NCBI GenBank assembly: GCA_025363495.1
Contig: JANYDR010000195.1
Coordinates: 1 to 5,513, forward strand
Source of the DNA: Cyclobacteriaceae bacterium
GTDB taxonomy: Bacteria > Bacteroidota > Bacteroidia > Cytophagales > Cyclobacteriaceae
DNA length: 5,513 bases
Direction: 5' to 3'
The notes under the pieces were generated by a model. It searched no databases, had not been told where the DNA came from, and was given only the letters and a program-made list of their open reading frames with translations. Below, piece by piece: positions 1-5,480 of the stretch (the first letter of the stretch is position 1; each line of letters opens with the position of its first letter). The translations under genes and the position numbers were made by a program.

Positions 1-297
1 CAGCCATGGAGACCCAAAGCCTCATATCAATACATTCAAAGTGAATTTATCGTGCCTGATTTTATAGTTGATATTTCCGGAACCTGGGATAAAAAAATGG
101 AAGCAGTGAGAGCTTTCAGAACACAATTCTATGATCCCTCCAGTAAAGAACCTGAAACTTATATTTCAAACCCCGGCTTTCAAAAATTATTGGAAGCACG
201 TGCTATTGAATTTGGTCATGCGATCGGGGTGGAGCATGGAGAGGGGTTTACGTCCAGGAGGTGGATTGGGGTTAATTCGTTGTTTGATCTTTTGTAG
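1..297 (+). CDS. bshB1: Bacillithiol biosynthesis deacetylase BshB1, C-terminal part
   Basis: The reading frame is open from the first base of the window and ends at TAG 295-297, giving 98 residues of a gene whose start lies outside. The segment carries the BshB1 C-terminal signature: PDFIVDIS, then KMEAVRAFRTQFYDP, SKEPETYIS, the EARAIEFGHAIGVEHGEGFT block and the closing VNSLFDLL. BshB1 belongs to the zinc-dependent PIG-L/LmbE deacetylases. In established pathways it removes the acetyl group from GlcNAc-malate to give GlcN-malate, the second step of bacillithiol synthesis in the cytoplasm. The family is about 235-240 residues long, so roughly the last 40% is here. The metal-binding AHPDD motif would be upstream and cannot be checked. 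A GTG at 52 is inside the domain and is not the start. No clear hairpin follows the stop, only a T-run at 309-315. Confidence 0.93.
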   Translation, partial: QPWRPKASYQYIQSEFIVPDFIVDISGTWDKKMEAVRAFRTQFYDPSSKEPETYISNPGFQKLLEARAIEFGHAIGVEHGEGFTSRRWIGVNSLFDLL

Positions 298-326
298 TTG
301 GAGCGCCCTTTTTTTGGTAATCAGTG

Positions 327-423
327 GTTCGCGGTTTGATAACAGATCCTAATTCAATATCCAGAGTACTGACCGATCACAGATTACCGATCACCAATTA
401 CTGTTCGCGGTTTGGTAATAGAT
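327..423 (+). repeat. 21-bp direct repeat, two copies 76 bp apart
   Basis: Copies lie at 327-347 and 403-423. Both begin GTTCGCGGTTTG and continue (A/G)TAA(C/T)AGAT, so 19 of 21 positions agree. Each copy is preceded by a piece resembling the neighbouring heptamer repeats (TAATCAGTG before the first, AATTACT before the second). The 76-bp period suggests a duplicated larger unit whose remainder has diverged. The copies lie in the non-coding gap between bshB1 and the convergent 3' end of pdxH. No function can be assigned. Confidence 0.75.
375..402 (+). repeat. Tandem heptamer repeat, consensus GATYACN, four units
   Basis: Four consecutive 7-bp units read GATCACA, GATTACC, GATCACC, AATTACT. A reverse-orientation relative (GGTAATCAGTG) lies at 316-326. 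The unit matches the arrays at 453-486 and 5221-5285, so this is a dispersed family of degenerate short tandem repeats in intergenic DNA. It is comparable in form to the heptanucleotide repeats known from some cyanobacteria. There are no CRISPR-like spacers. Confidence 0.7.
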
Positions 424-452
424 GGTAAATCTAAAATATAGATCGCTCTACC

Positions 453-486
453 GATTACAGGTTACCGATCCTGATTATCACTTATC
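453..486 (+). repeat. Tandem heptamer repeat, degenerate copy
   Basis: Units are GATTACA, GGTTACC, GATCCT (one base short), GATTATC and ACTTATC. It is the same family as the array at 375-402 but more decayed. It abuts the stop codon of pdxH (488-490, on the other strand), so any transcript reading out of pdxH enters it. Confidence 0.55.
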
Positions 487-487
487 C

Positions 488-1129
488 CTACGGCGCCAGC
501 CTACTAATCTTCCACACCGACCCTGTCTTCGTATACAACACCCTATCATGCAACCTGCTCTCCCTTCCTTGCCAAAATTCAATCGTAAATGGATCCACTT
601 GAAATCCTCCCCATTGTTTAGGCTTCGGTAATGCAGGATGGCCTTTGAATCTTTTTTCAATTTCAATGACACGGTCCTCCAAAAGTTTTCGGTCAGCGAT
701 CACAAGACTCTGAGGTGATGACCATGCTCCAACCTGACTTGCACGCGGACGACTTTGAAAATAGGCAGTTGACTTCTCTTCTGAAAGACGATCAGTTACA
801 CCTTCAATTCTAACCTGACGTTCAAGCTCCGGCCAAAAGAAATTCAAAGCACACATTGGATTTTCTTCAAGTTCTTTCCCTTTATTGCTTTGATAGTTTG
901 AATAAAAGACGAAGCAGTTATTTTCAATTCCTTTTAGCAATACAATGCGCGACGAAGGACGACCCGTACTGGAAACAGTAGCGAGATTCATTGCATTTGG
1001 CTCGGGTAATTTTGCGGCAAGCGCTTCGCCAAACCATTTCTCAAATTGGGTTATCGGATTGGGTGTTACCGTCTTTATATCCAGGGTAGCTTTTGAATAT
1101 TCCTTCCGTAAATTCTCAAGTGATTGCAT
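488..1129 (-). CDS. pdxH: Pyridoxamine/pyridoxine 5'-phosphate oxidase
   Basis: This is a 213-residue protein of normal family length. PdxH is a cytoplasmic, FMN-dependent homodimer that oxidises pyridoxine or pyridoxamine 5'-phosphate to pyridoxal 5'-phosphate, in vitamin B6 salvage and in the DXP-dependent route. Visible motifs are RIVLLK (61-66, FMN and substrate contact), ERQVRIEG (103-110), YFQSRPRASQVGAWSS (123-138), WGGF (173-176), EFWQGRESRLHDR (184-196) and the C-terminal WKISRLAP. By alignment with the remembered E. coli enzyme, the substrate-binding residues are all present: K66, Y123, R127, S131, R192 and H194. The ATG (1127-1129) is preceded by a weak GGAAA at 1134-1138 on this strand. 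The gene diverges from the yqgE gene across 124 bp and converges on bshB1. A CATCTTTG element (1152-1159, minus strand) matches the Bacteroidota -7 box at 7 of 8 positions, but I see no -33 TTTG. Confidence 0.97.
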   Translation of the reverse strand: MQSLENLRKEYSKATLDIKTVTPNPITQFEKWFGEALAAKLPEPNAMNLATVSSTGRPSSRIVLLKGIENNCFVFYSNYQSNKGKELEENPMCALNFFWPELERQVRIEGVTDRLSEEKSTAYFQSRPRASQVGAWSSPQSLVIADRKLLEDRVIEIEKRFKGHPALPKPKQWGGFQVDPFTIEFWQGRESRLHDRVLYTKTGSVWKISRLAP

Positions 1130-1240
1130 CTTATTTCCTACTTATTTACCGCAAAGATGGTGACTTCTTTCTATGCTTTCCGGCGATTGAGGTTAAATTT
1201 TCCGTTTTCATTTGGAGGTATAACGAATCGTTGGTTTATT

Positions 1241-1246
1241 GAAGGA
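1241..1246 (+). promoter_or_regulatory. Ribosome binding site that decides the yqgE start
   Basis: GAAGGA sits 7 bases before ATG 1254. An alternative TTG start at 1239 in the same frame would overlap this site and add five residues (MKDIS) not typical of the family. The ATG at 1254 is therefore preferred. It is the only clear Shine-Dalgarno-like site in the window. Confidence 0.6.
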
Positions 1247-1253
1247 TATTAGC

Positions 1254-1829
1254 ATGGAGTTTTTCAAATACAGCAACAAATTAAAGCCCGAAAAGGGCAG
1301 GCTCCTCATCTCAGAGCCTTATTTACCTGACCCTAATTTTGAACGAACGATCATCTTATTATGCGAGAATAACGAAGAAGGTTCATTCGGTTTTATTTTA
1401 AATAAACCATCAATGGCAAGTGTGAGCGAAGTGATGGAGGACATTAAAAATTATGATTCACCTGCCATGGTTGGCGGACCCGTGCAACAAGACACTCTTC
1501 ATTATATTCATCGCTATCCATCATTGGAGGACTCTGTTGAAATTTCAAATGGTATTTTTTGGGGAGGAAATTTTGAGAAGCTTATTTTCCTTCTTGAGAC
1601 CAAACAAATGCAGCGCAAGGATGTTAAATTTTTCCTGGGCTATAGCGGATGGTCGGGAGGCCAGTTGGAGGAAGAACTTGCTCAGGATTCATGGATAGTC
1701 AGTGACCAGGTGGGTGAGGAGCTTGTATTTGATACTGATCCGGAGTTTATGTGGAGAAAAACCCTTATCGTCATGGGAGGGCGCTTTTCGGTTTATTCGA
1801 ATTACCCAAAAGACCCCCGGTTAAATTGA
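1254..1829 (+). CDS. YqgE/AlgH family protein (DUF179)
   Basis: The protein has 191 residues from the ATG, near the usual length of about 187 for this family. Conserved blocks appear in family order: GRLLISEPYLPDPNFERTI (15-33), LLCENNEEGSFGFILNKP (35-52), GGPVQQDTLHYIH (74-86), GIFWGGNFEKL (100-110) and FLGYSGWSGGQLEEEL (127-142) followed by DSWIV. The family is widespread and has a known fold, but its biochemical role is unsettled. The AlgH name comes from an alginate regulation phenotype in Pseudomonas, which should not be carried over here. There is no signal peptide or membrane segment, so it is probably cytoplasmic. It diverges from pdxH and is followed after 71 bp by the DUF349 gene on the same strand. 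No hairpin separates the two, so partial co-transcription is possible. Confidence 0.93.
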   Translation: MEFFKYSNKLKPEKGRLLISEPYLPDPNFERTIILLCENNEEGSFGFILNKPSMASVSEVMEDIKNYDSPAMVGGPVQQDTLHYIHRYPSLEDSVEISNGIFWGGNFEKLIFLLETKQMQRKDVKFFLGYSGWSGGQLEEELAQDSWIVSDQVGEELVFDTDPEFMWRKTLIVMGGRFSVYSNYPKDPRLN

Positions 1830-1854
1830 AATGAATAGAATTGAATGAAATCTA

Positions 1855-1862
1855 TATTTTTG
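1855..1862 (+). promoter_or_regulatory. Candidate -7 promoter element for the DUF349 gene
   Basis: TATTTTTG is an exact match to the Bacteroidota -7 box TAnnTTTG, 38 bp before the DUF349 start, within a very AT-rich 71-bp spacer. The -33 element is unclear. TTG at 1826-1828 leaves a 26-bp spacer (too long) and TTG at 1841-1843 leaves 11 bp (too short). It could be a secondary promoter or a chance match in AT-rich sequence. Confidence 0.35.
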
Positions 1863-1900
1863 CCGTTATTAAATTTTAGCCAGAAGCACGTAATTCGAAA

Positions 1901-3739
1901 ATGATGGAAATGGAAGCGAAAGAAGAGGAATTGATGACGTTGAATAATGCTCTGGAACGTGAGGCACTTGGTGCAGCTCCGATTTCTCATCCACAAAGTG
2001 ATGAGTTGGAGGAAAGTATGCACGCTCAGGATTATTCAAATTTTTCGAAGCATGATTTTATTGAGCTCCTTAAAGAGCTGGCATCTTCATCTGATTTTAA
2101 ACGGACTGATTCAATCTTAAAAGAGGTTAAGGGTCGCTTTGATGAGATCCAGGAGAAAGAGCGTTCTGAGGCCCTGAAAAGATTTATTGATGAAGGTGGC
2201 GCACCGGATGATTTTGAATTCCGTCACGATCCGATGGATGCTTCTTTTGAAGCGAACTATAAAATACTCAAAGATCGTAAGACCGAACATTATAAAGGAC
2301 TTGAGGACCAAAAGAATGAGAACTTCCGCAAGAAAAATCTCCTGCTGGAAGAACTCCGGAAATTAACAGACGGTGAAGACGATCGCCATAGCTTTGATAA
2401 GCTTAAGGAAATTCAGCAGCAATGGAAACTTATTGGAGCTGTTCCTTTAGCCCAATCCAAACCCTTATGGGCCAGCTATCATGCGCTGATGGACCGGTTC
2501 TATGATAACCGTAATATCTATTTTGAATTAAAAGAGCTTGACAGGAAGAAAAACCTGGAAGCAAAAATAGAATTGTGTGTGCGTGCTGAAAAGTTGGCAG
2601 GTATTGATAGGATAGGAGAGGCCGTTCGGGAACTCAATGAGCTTCATGAAGAATACAAGCATGTTGGTCCCGTAGCGAGAGAAGAGAAAGACGCCGTTTG
2701 GGAACGATTTAAAAAAGCGTCTGATGCTATTTATGCTAAACGAGATGTATTTGTAGCGAACCTCAATCAGGAGTGGTTAAAAAATCTTGAACTAAAAGAA
2801 CAGATCATTGCTGAAATAGTTACGTACTCATCTTTCCAATCCGACCGTATCAAAGAGTGGAATCAGAAGACATCCGAAGTCATTGCAATTCAAAAGAAGT
2901 GGGAGACGTTGGGAGCAGTGCCTCGTGCCAGAGCAAAAGATACCAACAAACGTTTCTGGACTGCCTTTAAGACTTTCTTTAACGCAAAAGGAATATTCTT
3001 CAAAAAACTTGATGAATCAAGGATTGAAAACCTTGAACTTAAGAAGCAACTTGTACTAGAGGCTGAAGCGTTGAAGACCAATTCTGATTGGGATAAGACG
3101 GCAAATGCATTGAAGGCACTGCAAGTGAAATGGAAAGAAATAGGCCCTGTTCCTGAGAAACAGAGAGAAAAGATATACCAAGAGTTTAAAACAGCCTGTG
3201 ATTTCTTTTTTGAACAGCGTCGTGTCAAGTATGAAGAAACCGATAAAGAACAGGCCGATAATCTTTTGAAAAAGGAAGCTATCTGTTCTGAACTTGAAAG
3301 AATGATCGAGGAGAAGACAGGAACATTGGGCCGACTAAAAGAACTGCAGAGAAGCTTTCAATCCATTGGTTTTGTGCCACGTGCATCCGTGAATTCCATC
3401 CGCGTTCGTTTCAATAACCTCATGGACAAATTCATTGCATCTCTTGATCAGGTAAGTCAGGAGGACAAGGATAAGGCAGTTCTCGAAATTCAGTTAGACA
3501 GTCTGAAGACAGATCCGGATGCAAGTCATAAGATCTATGCAAAGGAGCAGGCATTGCGCAAGCGCATCCAGAAGGCAGAGAACGATCTGTCCACGTTAAA
3601 GAACAACCTGGAGTTTTTTGGCCGGTCGAAGAATGCTGATAAGATGAAGGCAGAGTTCAATGAAAAGATCGAGTCTTCAACTGCGGAGTTGGCTCAATTG
3701 AAGAGTCAGTTAAAGATGTTGAAGGCGGCGGCGCAGTAG
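1901..3739 (+). CDS. Five-unit DUF349 repeat protein
   Basis: This is a 612-residue, highly charged, helix-rich protein without signal peptide or membrane segment. Five DUF349 units are recognised by an aromatic-x-x-x-G-x-V/P core: W175..G179AVP, Y252..G256PV, W334..G338AVP, W411..G415PVP and F486..G490FVP. The cores are 77, 82, 77 and 75 residues apart, and each is followed by a helix of the type xRFxxxxDxFFxxR. Residues 1-110 are acidic and contain a small helical block (about 47-105). Residues 545-610 look like a coiled coil, including FFGRSKNADKMKAEFNEKIE. DUF349 proteins are common in Bacteroidota and Actinobacteria and their function is unknown. Repeated helical hairpins suggest a binding scaffold (inference). 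ATG 1901 is the first start after the in-frame stop at 1877-1879, and ATGs at 1904 and 1910 are alternatives. There is no Shine-Dalgarno site. The gene may share transcripts with yqgE. Confidence 0.9.
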   Translation: MMEMEAKEEELMTLNNALEREALGAAPISHPQSDELEESMHAQDYSNFSKHDFIELLKELASSSDFKRTDSILKEVKGRFDEIQEKERSEALKRFIDEGGAPDDFEFRHDPMDASFEANYKILKDRKTEHYKGLEDQKNENFRKKNLLLEELRKLTDGEDDRHSFDKLKEIQQQWKLIGAVPLAQSKPLWASYHALMDRFYDNRNIYFELKELDRKKNLEAKIELCVRAEKLAGIDRIGEAVRELNELHEEYKHVGPVAREEKDAVWERFKKASDAIYAKRDVFVANLNQEWLKNLELKEQIIAEIVTYSSFQSDRIKEWNQKTSEVIAIQKKWETLGAVPRARAKDTNKRFWTAFKTFFNAKGIFFKKLDESRIENLELKKQLVLEAEALKTNSDWDKTANALKALQVKWKEIGPVPEKQREKIYQEFKTACDFFFEQRRVKYEETDKEQADNLLKKEAICSELERMIEEKTGTLGRLKELQRSFQSIGFVPRASVNSIRVRFNNLMDKFIASLDQVSQEDKDKAVLEIQLDSLKTDPDASHKIYAKEQALRKRIQKAENDLSTLKNNLEFFGRSKNADKMKAEFNEKIESSTAELAQLKSQLKMLKAAAQ

Positions 3740-3865
3740 GGGCCCAACTGATAGTCCAAGATTTCCCCAGGGAAGGGCACAATTAAAATCCAGTTAAGGC
3801 AGCGGAGATCGGTGTATAATTTTCCGCAAAATCTATTACGTTCTACTATAAAATGCCTGACTGAG

Positions 3866-3886
3866 AAGTAACCAATTTGGTTACTT
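3866..3886. promoter_or_regulatory. 21-bp palindrome, probable HigA operator
   Basis: The arms AAGTAACCAA and TTGGTTACTT are perfect 10-bp inverted copies around a single central T (3876). The element ends 16 bp before the toxin start codon at 3903. HigA-type antitoxins repress their own operons by binding palindromes overlapping the promoter or leader, so the position fits an autoregulatory operator (inference from the family). An AT-rich stretch TATAATTTTC (3815-3824) and TACTATAAAAT (3844-3854) just upstream could hold the promoter. The transcript could also form a hairpin followed by U-rich sequence (3885-3889), so an attenuator role is not excluded. Confidence 0.6.
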
Positions 3887-3902
3887 TTTCGTTTCTTGCA
3901 GT

Positions 3903-4220
3903 ATGAATGTCTACAATCGGAGCTCGTTGATCGCTTTTTACGGAAAGCACCCCGATTGTAAGGAGACACTGGAGAGATGGTATCACGATGTTGAATCGAT
4001 GGCTTGGAAAAAGCCAAATGACGTTACTCGGGATTTTAATAAGGCGCGGACGATAAAAAATAGCCGTGCCATTTTTGAGATTAATTTTAATGACTATCGC
4101 CTGATTGCGGAAATAAACTATCAAAAGGGATGGGTTTTCATTAAGTTTATTGGAACTCATCCTCAATACGATAAGGTAGACGCGATTACGGTTGATATGT
4201 TTAAACGCAAGAAAAAATGA
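3903..4220 (+). CDS. higB: HigB-type toxin, probable mRNA interferase (RelE-like superfamily)
   Basis: The protein has 105 residues and matches the HigB_toxin family (PF09907 type) in length and motif order: SLIAFYGKHPDCKETLERWY (8-27), W35 with KKPNDV (36-41), a helix at 42-50, then SRAIFEINFNDYRLIAEINY (54-73), VFIKFIGTHPQYDK (78-91), and a basic tail RKKK. The last beta segment with THPQYDK is diagnostic. Known relatives cleave ribosome-associated mRNA and inhibit growth unless bound by HigA. R55, R66, H86 and Y89 are the likely RNA-contacting residues (inference from the fold). The toxin-first order, the 4-bp ATGA overlap with the next gene and the palindrome upstream are typical of higBA operons. 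The start has no Shine-Dalgarno site, as is common in this phylum. Confidence 0.9.
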   Translation: MNVYNRSSLIAFYGKHPDCKETLERWYHDVESMAWKKPNDVTRDFNKARTIKNSRAIFEINFNDYRLIAEINYQKGWVFIKFIGTHPQYDKVDAITVDMFKRKKK

Positions 4221-4573
4221 AACTCAAGATATTAAAGACAAAAAGTGACTACCGTACTGCCTTGATGCGGTTCGAGGAAATATTTCAGGCGAAAGCCGGT
4301 TCAATGGATAGTGATGAGGCTGATGTACTGGCCTTATTGATTCGCGAGTACGAGGACAAGCACTATGTGATTGCCGCACCTGATCCCCTGGAGGCAATTA
4401 AATACAGAATGGAACAGCGTGGACTTACCAACCAGGACCTTGCTGTGATACTGGGCTTCAAAAGCAGGGTCACAGATATTTTTAAGAAGCATAGAAAGCT
4501 CAGCCTCGGAATGGTTCGGAAGCTCCATGATTCGCTGAATATTCCGTTGGAGACATTGGTAAAGGAGTACTAG
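4217..4573 (+). CDS. higA: HigA-type antitoxin with helix-turn-helix domain
   Basis: The protein has 118 residues. The N-terminal half (about 1-50) is helical and ends with EADVLALLIREYEDKHY, followed by PDPLEAIKYRMEQRGL (55-70). This is the arrangement of COG5499/HigA antitoxins acting with PF09907-type toxins. A Cro/C1-type helix-turn-helix follows: TNQDLAVILGF (71-81), recognition helix SRVTDIFKKHRKL (83-95), then MVRKLHDSLNIPLETLVKEY to the end. By family knowledge it neutralises HigB by complex formation and represses the operon, probably through the palindrome at 3866-3886. ATG 4217 overlaps the HigB stop codon by 4 bp, indicating translational coupling. All expected elements are intact. 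Confidence 0.92.
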   Translation: MKLKILKTKSDYRTALMRFEEIFQAKAGSMDSDEADVLALLIREYEDKHYVIAAPDPLEAIKYRMEQRGLTNQDLAVILGFKSRVTDIFKKHRKLSLGMVRKLHDSLNIPLETLVKEY

Positions 4574-4842
4574 CCGGGTTATCACTCGCCGTTGTTGGTG
4601 TTCCAGCCGCCACCTTTGAAACGATAATTCCATTACCACTCTTCTGAGCTAAGTCTCATCTCACCAACAACATTGGCCTCGCCGGCAGGCAGGCGTGTCA
4701 TCTGTGGCAGAATTCTGGCGCAGCAACGACGAAGTCATTAATCCTTATCTTTGGCTCCATGAGTTGTCAATCAAAATAAATCTCTCTGAGATTGGCGGAA
4801 ACACCAACTCCACACAAGGAAATATAACTTGACAAAGTAGGA
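4574..4842. other. Gene-free stretch with possible decayed coding relic
   Basis: I find no convincing gene here. On the minus strand a frame open from 4734 to 4582, except for one TAA at 4633-4635, reads MTRLPAGEANVVGEM from 4701, then, after the stop, WNYRFKGGGWNTNNGE. Its composition looks protein-like but I do not recognise it. A GC-rich patch at 4678-4698 (CGCCGGCAGGCAGGCG core) stands out from the AT-rich surroundings and resembles short palindromic intergenic repeats. A weak 6-bp hairpin (AATCTC/GAGATT) lies at 4779-4793. No HicA toxin gene accompanies the HicB-like gene on this side. Confidence 0.4.
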
Positions 4843-4878
4843 CTAATGCCTAGTTCCTATCCAGCCCAGGCGTTTCAG

Positions 4879-5106
4879 TTAGCGAAGAAGTGTCTTTTTA
4901 TGTGTAGTGTATTTTAGAAATTCTGCTATCGTCCGGTAAAACGAATTTTTCGCTTCTGCTTCAGTTTTTCCATATCCCGTTAAATCCAGGGCAGGTGAAT
5001 AAACAAAAAACAACCCCTCCGCCTGGAATTCACTCAGGCGTAATTTTACGGCGACGTCATTTTCGGCGTCTCGATACCTTCCGGTGTGAAATAGGTTCTT
5101 GAGCAT
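4879..5106 (-). CDS. HicB-like antitoxin, truncated by an early stop (possible pseudogene)
   Basis: This frame gives 75 residues. The core from about 20 to 72 has the HicB-like fold pattern: a first strand (VKLRLSEF), a second strand with FFVYSPALDLTGYGKT (33-48), then the helix EAEAKNSFYRTIAEFLKYTT and HKKTL. Bacteroidota relatives known to me end a few residues later with an L..LGW motif. Here TAA (4879-4881) interrupts first, but the same frame continues with LKRLGWIGTRH to a TAG at 4843-4845. The stop is therefore probably a nonsense mutation, and the ancestral gene spanned about 4843-5106. HicB-like proteins normally neutralise a small HicA RNase encoded next door. None is visible within the window, so this is an orphan. 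ATG 5104-5106 is the only good start and it has no Shine-Dalgarno site. Whether the short form still folds is unknown. Confidence 0.65.
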   Translation of the reverse strand: MLKNLFHTGRYRDAENDVAVKLRLSEFQAEGLFFVYSPALDLTGYGKTEAEAKNSFYRTIAEFLKYTTHKKTLLR

Positions 5107-5220
5107 GAAAGACTTTTCGGGCCATTTATTAGTTTAAAATAGCGGCATTTTGTTTGGATTCACAACTGCCTGTCGCAGGGAAAAATCAGAAGGTGGTCAA
5201 GGCCGCAGCTAAGTAAAGAT

Positions 5221-5285
5221 TTATCAGTTATCACTTACTTCGATCCACCGATTACTGATCACAGATTACTGACTACTGATTTACC
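5221..5285 (+). repeat. Tandem heptamer repeat array, about nine units
   Basis: Units read TTATCAG, TTATCAC, TTACTTC, GATCCACC (8 bp), GATTACT, GATCACA, GATTACT, GACTACT, GATTTACC (8 bp). The five units after 5250 are the best-kept copy of the family also seen at 375-402 and 453-486. The array is non-coding and lies directly upstream of the promoter at 5293-5323. Confidence 0.7.
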
Positions 5286-5292
5286 TTCATTA

Positions 5293-5323
5293 TTTGCAAA
5301 AACCCCAACTTCATGTATTTTTG
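5293..5323 (+). promoter_or_regulatory. Bacteroidota-type promoter (TTTG / TAnnTTTG)
   Basis: TTTG at 5293-5296 and TATTTTTG at 5316-5323 match the -33 and -7 consensus elements of the Bacteroidota housekeeping sigma factor exactly, with a 19-bp spacer. Transcription would start near 5328-5332 and run toward the tRNA at 5481. This is the strongest promoter in the window and fits a highly expressed stable RNA. The leader of about 150 nt is long for a tRNA. Confidence 0.7.
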
Positions 5324-5350
5324 CGCCTCTTAATCGGGAATTAGGGATTT

Positions 5351-5458
5351 GGAATTAGGCATTAGGTCGTTACCGACGCCTTTCTCTCCTCTAAATAACG
5401 TTTAAGTGACATTAAGGGTAGTAAGTATCAGGTACCGAAACTCCTAATGCCCAATACC
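5351..5458. repeat. Long inverted repeat between promoter and tRNA
   Basis: The left arm (5351-5366, ending GGCATTAGG) pairs with the right arm (5443-5458, starting CCTAATGCC) at 14 of 16 positions, including 9 perfect inner pairs, across a 76-base loop. The left arm itself sits in a run of ATTAGG-like motifs (5338-5366). It may be a folded leader RNA or the ends of a small mobile intergenic repeat. The sequence alone does not decide. Confidence 0.6.
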
Positions 5459-5459
5459 C

Positions 5460-5479
5460 AAAATACCTTCGGTATTTTT
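5460..5479 (+). terminator. Terminator-like hairpin directly before the tRNA
   Basis: AAAATACC and GGTATTTT form a perfect 8-bp stem with loop TTC, and a fifth T ends the element one base before the mature tRNA begins. On the + strand the T-run has the form of a weak rho-independent terminator. Because the tRNA follows at once, it may instead be a processing or leader structure. The stem has only two GC pairs, so strong termination is doubtful. Confidence 0.4.
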
Positions 5480-5480
5480 C

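Noticed and set aside
298..316. Terminator after bshB1 based on the T-run at 309-315
   Set aside because: I could not find a stem of useful length immediately before the T-run.
316..486. Repeats as a CRISPR array
   Set aside because: The units are 7 bp and directly tandem, with no unique spacers of about 30 bp and no cas genes.
422..631. Plus-strand open frame over the repeats and the pdxH 3' end
   Set aside because: It starts in the repeat region and runs antisense to pdxH. The translation is low in structure and unrecognised.
1239..1253. TTG start giving a YqgE protein five residues longer
   Set aside because: The start would overlap the GAAGGA ribosome site that is well placed for ATG 1254, and the extra residues are not family-like.
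3761..3778. TTCCC/GGGAA hairpin after the DUF349 gene as a terminator
   Set aside because: The stem is only 5 bp with a 2-base loop, and no T-run follows on the + strand.
3846..4166. Antisense open frames of about 100 residues across the higB region
   Set aside because: They are shadows of higB, whose motifs are clear. Their translations show no recognisable domain.
4334..4639. 101-residue minus-strand open frame over higA
   Set aside because: Most of it is antisense to the helix-turn-helix coding sequence, and it has no family resemblance.
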